A stretch of DNA of 6,151 nucleotides from Bacteroidales bacterium. GTDB taxonomy: Bacteria; Bacteroidota; Bacteroidia; Bacteroidales; WRGA01. Under the pieces are notes generated by a model that saw only the letters and a list, made by a program, of their open reading frames with translations, did no database searches and was not told the origin of the DNA. Shown piece by piece: positions 1-6,151 of this stretch (the first letter of the stretch is position 1; every line of letters begins with the position of its first letter). The DNA lies in contig JAITHZ010000335.1 in assembly GCA_031279795.1 (NCBI GenBank), positions 1-6,151 on the forward strand. Reading direction: 5' to 3'. Made by a program: the position numbers and the translations under genes.

Positions 1-1
1 A

Positions 2-970
2 ATCGTTGACGAATCGGATGCCCCGCACAGTGGCCACGTATTCCAACCGGTGTTCAACTCCCTTGAAATCACGGAGCGATTCGCGTATTTTTTCATCTCT
101 TATTTCCAGTATGTTTCCCGCAATAGCTGCCGCCAGCGAGTTATACAAATTATGTTTGCCAGTTAAAGCCAATAATTCCTGTTCCATTGTAAATGTATGT
201 TTGGTTGTATTTATAACTATCTGATTATTTTCGCTATATGCTTTTACTCCGTCTTTTTTTGTTTCTGAAAACGGAAACAGTTGCGCCCGAAATATTCGTT
301 TTGCCAATTCCTTCCGAATCAGTGGGTCGTCGTTCCAGAAGATGAATGCATCATTTTCTGTCTGGTTTTGTGTGATCCGAAATTTTGCATCCACATAATG
401 CTGCATTTCATAGCCGTATCTGTCCAAATGGTCGGGAGTGATGTTTAGCAAAACTGCTATGTCGGCTTTAAATTCGTACATGTTGTCTAACTGAAAACTG
501 CTCAATTCAATTACGTAATAATCGAACGATTGTGTAGCAACTTGCAATGCCAGACTGTTCCCAATGTTTCCGGCAAGTCCAACGTTCAGACCTGCATTTT
601 TCAGCATAAAATAAATGAGCGATGTGGTGGTTGTTTTTCCATTACTGCCTGTTATACAAATCATGTTGGCTGAAGTATATCGTCCGGCAAATTCGATTTC
701 AGAGACAATTGGAATATTTTTCTCCGCCAATTGCTGAATTATGGGGGCTTTGTCGGGAATGCCCGGACTTTTCACCACTTCGTCTGCCGAGAGGATAATA
801 TCTGCCGAATGTTTCCCTTCTTCCCAAGCAATGTCGTAGCCGTCTAAGAGGTCTTTATACTGCTGTTTTATCTCGGAGAAATCTGATACAAAAACATCGA
901 ATCCCTTCTTCTTTGCCAGCACAGCCGCGCCTGTACCACTTTCTCCTGCACCTAAAATAATTATTTTCAT
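2..970 (-). CDS. murD: UDP-N-acetylmuramoyl-L-alanine--D-glutamate ligase MurD (3' part missing)
   Basis: Cytoplasmic ATP-dependent ligase that adds D-glutamate to UDP-MurNAc-L-Ala, the second amino-acid step of the peptidoglycan precursor. Reading from the ATG at 970 gives 323 residues, and the frame stays open at the window edge. Full MurD proteins are about 440-450 aa, so roughly a quarter, the C-terminal domain, is outside. Visible in order: an N-terminal Rossmann-like UDP-binding segment (MKIIILGAGESG, residues 1-12), a VVKSPGI motif (65-71), the ATP P-loop GSNGKTT (108-114), ELSSFQL (155-161), NITPDHLDRY (176-185), the AK motif whose lysine is carbamylated in the family (K196), GKHNLYN (271-277) and GVEHRLE (304-310). 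The start lies 4 nt after the mraY stop, which suggests coupled translation, and no Shine-Dalgarno sequence is evident. Nothing in the visible part looks damaged. Confidence 0.96.
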   Translation of the reverse strand, partial: MKIIILGAGESGTGAAVLAKKKGFDVFVSDFSEIKQQYKDLLDGYDIAWEEGKHSADIILSADEVVKSPGIPDKAPIIQQLAEKNIPIVSEIEFAGRYTSANMICITGSNGKTTTTSLIYFMLKNAGLNVGLAGNIGNSLALQVATQSFDYYVIELSSFQLDNMYEFKADIAVLLNITPDHLDRYGYEMQHYVDAKFRITQNQTENDAFIFWNDDPLIRKELAKRIFRAQLFPFSETKKDGVKAYSENNQIVINTTKHTFTMEQELLALTGKHNLYNSLAAAIAGNILEIRDEKIRESLRDFKGVEHRLEYVATVRGIRFVND

Positions 971-974
971 GCTG

Positions 975-2237
975 TTATCTTAATTTTAGTGTTGCCAGCG
1001 CAATAACGCATAAAACAATACCGATTAACCAGAAGCGAACCACGATTTTGGATTCGGGAACAGCGTTTATCGGTCGCGAAAAAAGGACATCCGGCATCCA
1101 TCCCTGCTTTTGGAAATGGTGATGCAACGGCGTCATTTTGAATATCCGTTTTCCTGAACCAGTTTTCTTTTTTGTATATTTGAACCAGGAAACCTGCAAA
1201 ATGACAGAAATGCTTTCTACCAGAAATATGCCACACAAAACAGGAATTAACAATTCCTTGTGAATAGCGATGGCGAATACGGCGATAATTCCACCGATTG
1301 TCAAACTGCCTGTATCGCCCATGAATACCTGCGCTGGATAGGCATTGTACCACAGAAAGCCAATGGTTGCGCCGATAAATGCGCTGATGAAGACCACCAG
1401 TTCCTCGCTGCCAGGTATATACATGATATTCAGGTATGAAGCAAATCGTACATGGCTCGAAACGTAAGCCAGAATGCCGAGCGTAGCGCCAATGATAGCC
1501 GAACTTCCGGCAGCCAGGCCGTCCAGTCCGTCGGTGAGATTCGAACCGTTCGATACGGCAGTGACAATGAAAATCGTCACAAGCGCAAAAATAATCCATC
1601 CGGCATTTTCTTTAGCTTTCCCTGCCAAAAACGGAACAAAATCGTTGTAATCCAAGTTGTTGCTCTTCATAAAAGGAATAGTGGTCTGTGTTGATTTGAT
1701 ATTTTCATTCGCGTGCTCAATTCGCTGAATATCATTTCCTTTCATGATTTCTACGTTTTCACGAATGACCATATCGGGGCTGAAATACATGATGGCAGCC
1801 ACGATAACGCCCAGACCGATTTGTCCAACGATTTTTGCTTTCCCCTGCAAGCCTTCTTTGTCTTTTTTGAACACTTTAATGTAATCGTCCAAAAATCCGA
1901 GACTTCCAAGCCAAACTGTTGTTATCAGCATCATAATCATGTAGATATTGCTCAGATGCGCTACCAGCAAACAAGGCAACAAAATGGAAATGATGATGAT
2001 GATTCCGCCCATCGTAGGCGTGCCTTTTTTGCCTGTTTGACCTTCCAGCCCCAAATCGCGGACTGATTCGCCTATTTGCAAAACCTGCAGCTTGTTGATA
2101 ATGCGCCTTCCGATAATGGTTGAAATTGTCAGCGACAAAATCAATGCTATCATCGAACGAAAAGATACATATTGAAATAGTCCCGTTCCTGGAAAATCAA
2201 CGTGTGTATCAAGATAATGAAAAAGGTAATAAAACAT
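975..2237 (-). CDS. mraY: Phospho-N-acetylmuramoyl-pentapeptide-transferase MraY
   Basis: Integral inner-membrane enzyme that transfers phospho-MurNAc-pentapeptide from UDP to undecaprenyl phosphate, making lipid I. The 420-aa product has about ten hydrophobic segments, for example near residues 25-45, 77-96, 98-116, 136-152 and 213-229. The catalytic and diagnostic motifs are present: the tandem aspartates D117-D118 in FLDDY, the loop NLTDGLDG (233-240), MGDTGS (306-311) with D308 as the third catalytic aspartate, and the histidine cluster TPLHHHF (369-375). The protein is about 60 residues longer than the E. coli enzyme (360 aa). Comparing the distance from DD to MGDxGS (E. coli D115/D116 to D267) places about 39 of these between the motifs, in the stretch around 153-212, a known Bacteroidota trait. 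The ATG at 2237 follows an A/T-rich leader without a Shine-Dalgarno sequence. An upstream in-frame ATG at 2279 is cut off by a stop, so the start is firm. murD follows after 4 nt. Confidence 0.98.
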   Translation of the reverse strand: MFYYLFHYLDTHVDFPGTGLFQYVSFRSMIALILSLTISTIIGRRIINKLQVLQIGESVRDLGLEGQTGKKGTPTMGGIIIIISILLPCLLVAHLSNIYMIMMLITTVWLGSLGFLDDYIKVFKKDKEGLQGKAKIVGQIGLGVIVAAIMYFSPDMVIRENVEIMKGNDIQRIEHANENIKSTQTTIPFMKSNNLDYNDFVPFLAGKAKENAGWIIFALVTIFIVTAVSNGSNLTDGLDGLAAGSSAIIGATLGILAYVSSHVRFASYLNIMYIPGSEELVVFISAFIGATIGFLWYNAYPAQVFMGDTGSLTIGGIIAVFAIAIHKELLIPVLCGIFLVESISVILQVSWFKYTKKKTGSGKRIFKMTPLHHHFQKQGWMPDVLFSRPINAVPESKIVVRFWLIGIVLCVIALATLKLR

Positions 2238-2289
2238 GTGTGTTTAATTATAAAAATTGTTATTTGTTATAGGATCCATAATTTTTACA
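2238..2289 (-). other. murE-mraY spacer with an 11-codon ORF
   Basis: This 52-nt A/T-rich spacer is the longest gap in the window. On the minus strand it contains ATG at 2279 followed by ten more sense codons and TAA ending at 2244, encoding MDPITNNNFYN. The stop ends 6 nt before the mraY ATG, and the mini-ORF is in frame with mraY, so it cannot be an N-terminal extension. No clear Bacteroidota promoter, hairpin or Shine-Dalgarno motif is seen. It is most probably a plain untranslated spacer, and the ORF may be chance. Confidence 0.35.
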
Positions 2290-3738
2290 TTACAGATTAA
2301 AAATTTCTTTCACCACTTCTTTATCGTCAAAATGATGTTTAACGCCTTTGATGTCCTGATAATTTTCATGACCTTTTCCGGCAATCAGGATGACGTCGTC
2401 TTTTTGAGCCAGCAGAGCAGCGGTTTTGATGGCTTCTTTCCGATTGGCGATGCAGGCGGTTAGCTGTTGCTGTTCACTGTTGAGGCCAGCGTACATGTCT
2501 GCGATGATCTCGTCGGGTTCTTCAAAGCGCGGATTGTCGGATGTTAGAATCAACTTGTCGCTGTATTTGGCAGCTTCCTGCGCCATCAGCGGACGTTTTC
2601 CCCTGTCGCGGTTACCACCTGCCCCAACGACCGTGATAACGCTGCCTTTTCCGACGATTTGCCGGATGCTTGTCAGCACGTTCGTCAGCGCATCAGGCGT
2701 ATGCGCATAATCGACAATGACCGTAACACCACCTGCCGAACGAATCGGCTCGAAACGTCCGTCCACCGGCGTCAGCGTACTTAACAGAGTCAAAACATCA
2801 TCTTCGTTTTTCCCCAACAGGCAGGCAGCTCCAGTTACCGCCAGCAAATTGCATGCATTGAATTTTCCAATAAACCGTACAGCAACCTCTTTTCTGTTGA
2901 TTTCCAGCAACATTCCCTCAAAGTGATTTTCAAGAATGCGCCCTTTGAAATCGGCAAGCGACCAGATGGAATACGTATGTTTTGCAGCACGGGTGTTTTG
3001 GAGCATTACCAGCCCATTTTTGTCATCAGTGTTTGTCAGTGCAAAAGCCTCTTTGGGCAGCTTGTCAAAAAAATTCTTTTTGGCTTTGAGGTACGCATCG
3101 ACGGTTTTATGATAATCCAGATGGTCGCGTGTGAGGTTTGAAAAAATGCCACCGGCAAATGTCAAACCAGCAATACGTTTCTGGTCAACGGCATGCGAGC
3201 TGACTTCCATAAATACATATTCACAGCCAACGTCGGCCATTTGACGCATCAGCCGGTTCATTTCGATGGGGTCGGGCGTGGTGTGCGTAGCATCAACAAT
3301 TGCGTCGTCAACGTAATTCCTGACGGTGGAAAACAAACCGGCCTTGTGACCGAAACCCTTAAACAACCGGTAAAGCAATGTAGCCACAGTTGTTTTTCCG
3401 TTTGTACCGGTTACTCCCACCAGTTTGAAGCGTTGCGACGGATTGCCGAACCATTGCGAAGCAAGCAATCCTAAGGCTTCGGCGCTGTCGTCTACCTGCA
3501 AGTAGGAAACGGCGTCGTTCAGTTTAACCGGCAACGTTTCACACACAATGGCTTTTGCGCCTTTTTCGATTGCAGCATTCATGTAATCATGTCCATCGGA
3601 CTGCGTTCCTTTCACGGCAACGAAAAGAAAGTCCGGTTCAATTTTTCGCGAATCCGACTGTACACCGGCTATTTCTCCTGAAAATTCTCCGTAATAATTT
3701 TTTACAGTCATTCGTTGCGTTAACGTTTGTATATTCAT
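2290..3738 (-). CDS. murE: UDP-MurNAc-tripeptide synthetase MurE, predicted meso-DAP-adding
   Basis: Cytoplasmic ATP-dependent ligase that adds the third residue to UDP-MurNAc-L-Ala-D-Glu. At 482 aa it is a normal full-length MurE. The N-terminal UDP-sugar domain (about 1-105) carries the SDSRK motif (28-32). The central ATPase domain (about 106-325) has the P-loop GVTGTNGKTT (108-117), HTTPDP (152-157), EVSSHAVDQKR (178-188), a DHLDYH segment (205-210) and the AK motif with the presumed carbamylated K220. The C-terminal domain holds DGRFE (326-330), VDYAHTPD (342-349), GGNRDRGKRPLM (374-385), DNPR (401-404) and GKGHE (454-458). DNPR is the hallmark of meso-diaminopimelate-specific enzymes; lysine-adding MurE proteins have a different tetrapeptide there. 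The start at 3738 is 16 nt after the ftsI stop. It has no Shine-Dalgarno sequence but a normal N-terminus for the family. murF does not follow. Confidence 0.98.
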   Translation of the reverse strand: MNIQTLTQRMTVKNYYGEFSGEIAGVQSDSRKIEPDFLFVAVKGTQSDGHDYMNAAIEKGAKAIVCETLPVKLNDAVSYLQVDDSAEALGLLASQWFGNPSQRFKLVGVTGTNGKTTVATLLYRLFKGFGHKAGLFSTVRNYVDDAIVDATHTTPDPIEMNRLMRQMADVGCEYVFMEVSSHAVDQKRIAGLTFAGGIFSNLTRDHLDYHKTVDAYLKAKKNFFDKLPKEAFALTNTDDKNGLVMLQNTRAAKHTYSIWSLADFKGRILENHFEGMLLEINRKEVAVRFIGKFNACNLLAVTGAACLLGKNEDDVLTLLSTLTPVDGRFEPIRSAGGVTVIVDYAHTPDALTNVLTSIRQIVGKGSVITVVGAGGNRDRGKRPLMAQEAAKYSDKLILTSDNPRFEEPDEIIADMYAGLNSEQQQLTACIANRKEAIKTAALLAQKDDVILIAGKGHENYQDIKGVKHHFDDKEVVKEIFNL

Positions 3739-3754
3739 TGTAAACTATATTTGT

Positions 3755-6019
3755 TCAATCCAAATTAATTGTTATCGTTTGTCCATGCCGAAAATCACTG
3801 CCGACAGGGATGCTTTGTCTTGTTACTTTACCAAGTCCGTTCAGTGTCACTCGTAATCCACATTTTTCCAGTGTATAAACGGCATCTTTAGCTCCCATGC
3901 CGATTACATTCGGCACGGTTTTATGCGGTAAATTCAAAGTTTTCAACAGAATAGTGTCGCCGCTGTAATATGGCGCCGTCCATTCGCCAGTTGCTTGGTT
4001 TTTATAAACAATGTTCAATTTTTTCAATACATTTTCGGTATCACGGACATTTCCCCTTTTGACAACGGGCAAAAAGCTGTTTACCGTATCTTTCGCCTCG
4101 GAAACATCTTTTTGCAGCTTTGCGACATAAACCTGTTCGGCAATATTTTTGAAAACAAGTCCGGCTGTTTTTCCTGCAGCAGAATGTCCGCCGACTTTAC
4201 ACAGCATGACGAAGCAGGTATATTGAGGGTTCTCTGCGGGAAAGTATCCGCAGAATGAGACATTTACAAATTCCGTTCCATGTACTTGCGACGTTCCGGT
4301 TTTTCCGGCAATCTGTATGTATTTCGACTTGACAGGCGTGCCGGTTCCTCTGTTTACAACGTCTATCAGCATAGAGCGTATGATTCCCAGTGTTTTTTCC
4401 GAACAAACAGGAGCAGCAATGGTATCGGAATGGAATGTTTTTATGTTTTGCTTGTTTTTAGTAACACTTTTCACAAAAACAGGTTTGAGGAAAATTCCGT
4501 TATTTGCAATCGCATTATAAAACGAAAGCGTATAGATTGGCGGCAAAGTCAGCTCATATCCGAAAGACATCCACGGCAGGGTAGTATTCGACCAGGGTTT
4601 CAGGGCTGAATATGGATTTTTTTTGTGTCGTGTTTCGGGGGTGTTTACGTCGGGGATTCCTGCTCCGGGAATTTCGAGTTTCATTGGACGTGTTATGCCC
4701 ATTTTATAAAGCCTGGCCAAATATTTTTCTGGCGAATTTCGATAGGCGCGCAAAATAATTTTCGCCATGCCGATGTTGGACGAATAGTGCAATACTTGTG
4801 GCACAGAAAGTGGAAATTTGTATCCGCCGCTTCGCCAGTTGTGGTCTCTGATGGGAGGAGCGTCTTTGGAAAAAGGATACCAAATGCCGCCCTCAACCGG
4901 TATCGGAGAATCATCCACTTCAACAAGGCTATCTTCCAGCGCAGCCATCATAGAGGCGGTTTTGAATGTGGAGCCGGGTTCAAACTGCCCAACCAGCATG
5001 TCGTTTTGTCCTTCGAGGTAAGAACCGTCCTTTTGTCGCCGCAGGTTCGAAATGGCCTTTATTTCGCCGGTTTTCACGTCCATCAGCGCCGCAAGGCCGC
5101 TTTCGGCACGGGTCGAATCCAACTGTTGCAGCAATGCTTTTTCCATGATTTCCATCATGGAGATGTCAATTGCCGATATGATGTCGTAGCCGGTTTCGGG
5201 TTCTTTGATAACAACCTGTACTCGTCTGGTTTTATTAACGTTGGCATATTCAGTTTTCTGATTTTCGGTAGCATATTCATATCGTCCCCAGCCTGGTTTT
5301 CCTTTCAGTAATGAATCGCAGGCAGCTTCCAGACCTGTTTTTCCGCCCAGTTTCCGGTCGGTATAAATGTCGCCGATTGTTCGTGATCCCATCATGGCAT
5401 AGGGTTTAATTCGCTGTACTTCAACTTTCGAAATCAATCCACTCTGGTAGGATTTATACGTTAAGTACCCATCTTCAACATATTCGCGTATTCCAATCCG
5501 AATGAATGGAAAACTTTTGATTTGCAGCATTTGATCATAGGAAGCTTTCCAGTTGGTTCTTTTACAGCTTATGCGGTAGTAACCGCTTCTTTTTTCCACT
5601 CCGGCAGTCAGGTATCTTTTGTATTCGGCAGGAGTTCCATCCTGAATCAACATCGACAAACGGAAAGCCAGCGAATCCACGTAATAATTGAAGGCATCCA
5701 GCATCGTAGCCTTCGCTGGAGCTCCGTCCCAGATTTTACCTGCTCTATACCATCGAATAGCGTCCAGCTGTCTCAAATCCAGGGCAAGTGTATATTGCGG
5801 CAATGTGCTTGAAAGCAAATAGCCGTTGCAGTCGTAAATATTTCCTCTCTCCGCAGGAATGGTATCTATGCGGTGCAACTGTTTTTCGTTTTCGCCGTAC
5901 GCTGCCCATTTTCCTTTATCGGCGGAAAAAGCGGACAAACGGTAAGCAATCACTATCATGATGCAGCAAAGGATGGTCACAACAATACCGTAAACGATGA
6001 TAATTCGATTTTTTTCCAT
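3755..6019 (-). CDS. ftsI: Division-specific transpeptidase FtsI (class B PBP) with C-terminal PASTA domain
   Basis: Membrane-anchored D,D-transpeptidase that crosslinks septal peptidoglycan. The 754-aa product has a short cytoplasmic tail and one N-terminal membrane helix (about 6-26). An extracytoplasmic pedestal domain follows, starting with PAERGNIYD (55-63) and running to about 270. The transpeptidase domain (about 300-635) shows the full penicillin-binding triad: SxxK as STFK (S350 nucleophile, K353), SSN (413-415) and KTGT (573-576). The C-terminus (701-754) starts TVPNVIGM, a PASTA repeat, and the stretch 655-697 may be a degenerate second one. The protein is longer than E. coli FtsI (588 aa, no PASTA), as in other Bacteroidota. 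The ATG at 6019 is 1 nt after the stop of the FtsL-like gene, with a purine-rich AAGAAG stretch just upstream. Its place in the dcw cluster argues for FtsI rather than the elongation enzyme PBP2/MrdA. Confidence 0.96.
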   Translation of the reverse strand: MEKNRIIIVYGIVVTILCCIMIVIAYRLSAFSADKGKWAAYGENEKQLHRIDTIPAERGNIYDCNGYLLSSTLPQYTLALDLRQLDAIRWYRAGKIWDGAPAKATMLDAFNYYVDSLAFRLSMLIQDGTPAEYKRYLTAGVEKRSGYYRISCKRTNWKASYDQMLQIKSFPFIRIGIREYVEDGYLTYKSYQSGLISKVEVQRIKPYAMMGSRTIGDIYTDRKLGGKTGLEAACDSLLKGKPGWGRYEYATENQKTEYANVNKTRRVQVVIKEPETGYDIISAIDISMMEIMEKALLQQLDSTRAESGLAALMDVKTGEIKAISNLRRQKDGSYLEGQNDMLVGQFEPGSTFKTASMMAALEDSLVEVDDSPIPVEGGIWYPFSKDAPPIRDHNWRSGGYKFPLSVPQVLHYSSNIGMAKIILRAYRNSPEKYLARLYKMGITRPMKLEIPGAGIPDVNTPETRHKKNPYSALKPWSNTTLPWMSFGYELTLPPIYTLSFYNAIANNGIFLKPVFVKSVTKNKQNIKTFHSDTIAAPVCSEKTLGIIRSMLIDVVNRGTGTPVKSKYIQIAGKTGTSQVHGTEFVNVSFCGYFPAENPQYTCFVMLCKVGGHSAAGKTAGLVFKNIAEQVYVAKLQKDVSEAKDTVNSFLPVVKRGNVRDTENVLKKLNIVYKNQATGEWTAPYYSGDTILLKTLNLPHKTVPNVIGMGAKDAVYTLEKCGLRVTLNGLGKVTRQSIPVGSDFRHGQTITINLD

Positions 6020-6020
6020 G

Positions 6021-6151
6021 TTAATTCTTCTTATCTATCACATAAACAGGTGATTGAGACTCAATCAAGTCAAGATGGCGCTCTTTTATCAATCTGTTAA
6101 TGTTTGTGCGGCGACTTTTCTTTATCAGTTCTACCTGCTGGTAAAGCGATT
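6021..6151 (-). CDS. ftsL: FtsL-like cell division protein (C-terminal fragment)
   Basis: The minus-strand frame entering at the window edge (first whole codon at 6149) encodes 42 residues before TAA ending at 6021. The fragment begins SLYQQVELIKKSRRTNINRL and ends SPVYVIDKKN. It is charged and helix-prone, fitting the periplasmic coiled-coil end of a small bitopic protein. The other two minus-strand frames close quickly. Bacteroidota dcw clusters carry an FtsL-like gene between rsmH and ftsI, and its products often end in a similar PVYVID-type tail. FtsL works with FtsB and FtsQ to activate FtsW-FtsI at the septum. The transmembrane helix and the start are outside the window, so the assignment depends on position and tail. 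The stop lies 1 nt before the ftsI start, suggesting translational coupling. Confidence 0.8.
   Translation of the reverse strand, partial: SLYQQVELIKKSRRTNINRLIKERHLDLIESQSPVYVIDKKN

Larger units (their letters stand above)
1..6151 (-). other. Segment of the dcw (division and cell wall) gene cluster
   Basis: Five co-directional genes, ftsL-like, ftsI, murE, mraY and murD, fill the window with gaps of only 1, 16, 52 and 4 nt. This order matches the Bacteroidota version of the dcw cluster, which normally begins upstream with mraZ and rsmH and continues downstream with ftsW, murG, murC, ftsQ, ftsA and ftsZ. That wider context is family knowledge and is not visible here. No rho-independent hairpin with a T-tract and no clear TTTG/TAnnTTTG promoter was seen in the gaps, so a single transcript is inferred. 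The murF gene found between murE and mraY in proteobacterial clusters is absent. Confidence 0.93.

Noticed and set aside
967..1599. 210-codon minus-strand ORF in another frame inside mraY
   Set aside because: It lies wholly within the convincing mraY frame apart from a few bases, its product is rich in Cys, His, Arg and Trp, and no family motif is visible. It is a frame shadow.
1990..2003. Short ATG/GAT trinucleotide repeat
   Set aside because: It encodes the run of isoleucines (79-83) in a membrane helix of MraY. The repeat is short and explained by the protein, so it is not likely to be a phase-variation tract.
1713..2066. 117-codon plus-strand ORF antisense to mraY
   Set aside because: Low-complexity His/Asp/Gln-rich product lying entirely opposite a conserved part of mraY; treated as an antisense shadow.
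3739..3754. Possible promoter in the ftsI-murE gap
   Set aside because: The 16-nt A/T-rich gap contains TATAGTTTA, which is near but does not match the Bacteroidota TAnnTTTG box, and no good upstream TTG element was identified.
4625..5311. 228-codon plus-strand ORF antisense to ftsI
   Set aside because: It mirrors the codon structure of ftsI, which carries intact SxxK and SxN motifs in this stretch. The antisense product is rich in Phe, Gly, His and Arg with no recognisable domain.
1..6151. A novel accessory or defence system
   Set aside because: All sequence is accounted for by five conserved dcw genes with intact motifs and short gaps; there is no room for another gene set.

Overview
The window is one uninterrupted stretch of the division and cell wall (dcw) cluster of a Bacteroidota bacterium, most likely order Bacteroidales. 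Every gene lies on the minus strand, so transcription runs from high to low coordinates. The phylum call rests on four points. The gene order is ftsL-like, ftsI, murE, mraY, murD, with no murF between murE and mraY. The MraY is long (420 aa) and carries a Bacteroidota-type insertion. The FtsI is large (754 aa) and ends in a PASTA domain. The starts mostly lack Shine-Dalgarno sequences and sit behind A/T-rich leaders. I cannot assign a genus from the sequence alone.

Layout in transcription order: the last 42 codons of an FtsL-like divisome protein (6151-6021, cut by the window edge); ftsI, the division transpeptidase (6019-3755); murE, UDP-MurNAc-tripeptide synthetase (3738-2290); mraY, the lipid I-forming translocase (2237-975); and the first 323 codons of murD, UDP-MurNAc-L-Ala-D-Glu ligase (970-2, cut by the window edge). 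Gaps between genes are 1, 16, 52 and 4 nt, so essentially the whole window is coding. I see no internal terminator and no convincing promoter matching the Bacteroidota consensus (TTTG / TAnnTTTG). The set is best read as one polycistronic, partly translationally coupled operon whose promoter lies upstream of the window.

Together the genes cover successive steps of peptidoglycan synthesis. MurD adds D-Glu to UDP-MurNAc-L-Ala. MurE adds the third residue, predicted to be meso-diaminopimelate from its DNPR motif. MraY moves the finished pentapeptide precursor onto undecaprenyl phosphate. FtsI crosslinks the polymer at the septum, presumably with the FtsL-like protein as divisome partner.

No RNA gene, mobile element, CRISPR array, phage remnant or unknown accessory system is visible. 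This is a conserved housekeeping region with intact motifs. The findings are modest lineage-specific details rather than a new system.
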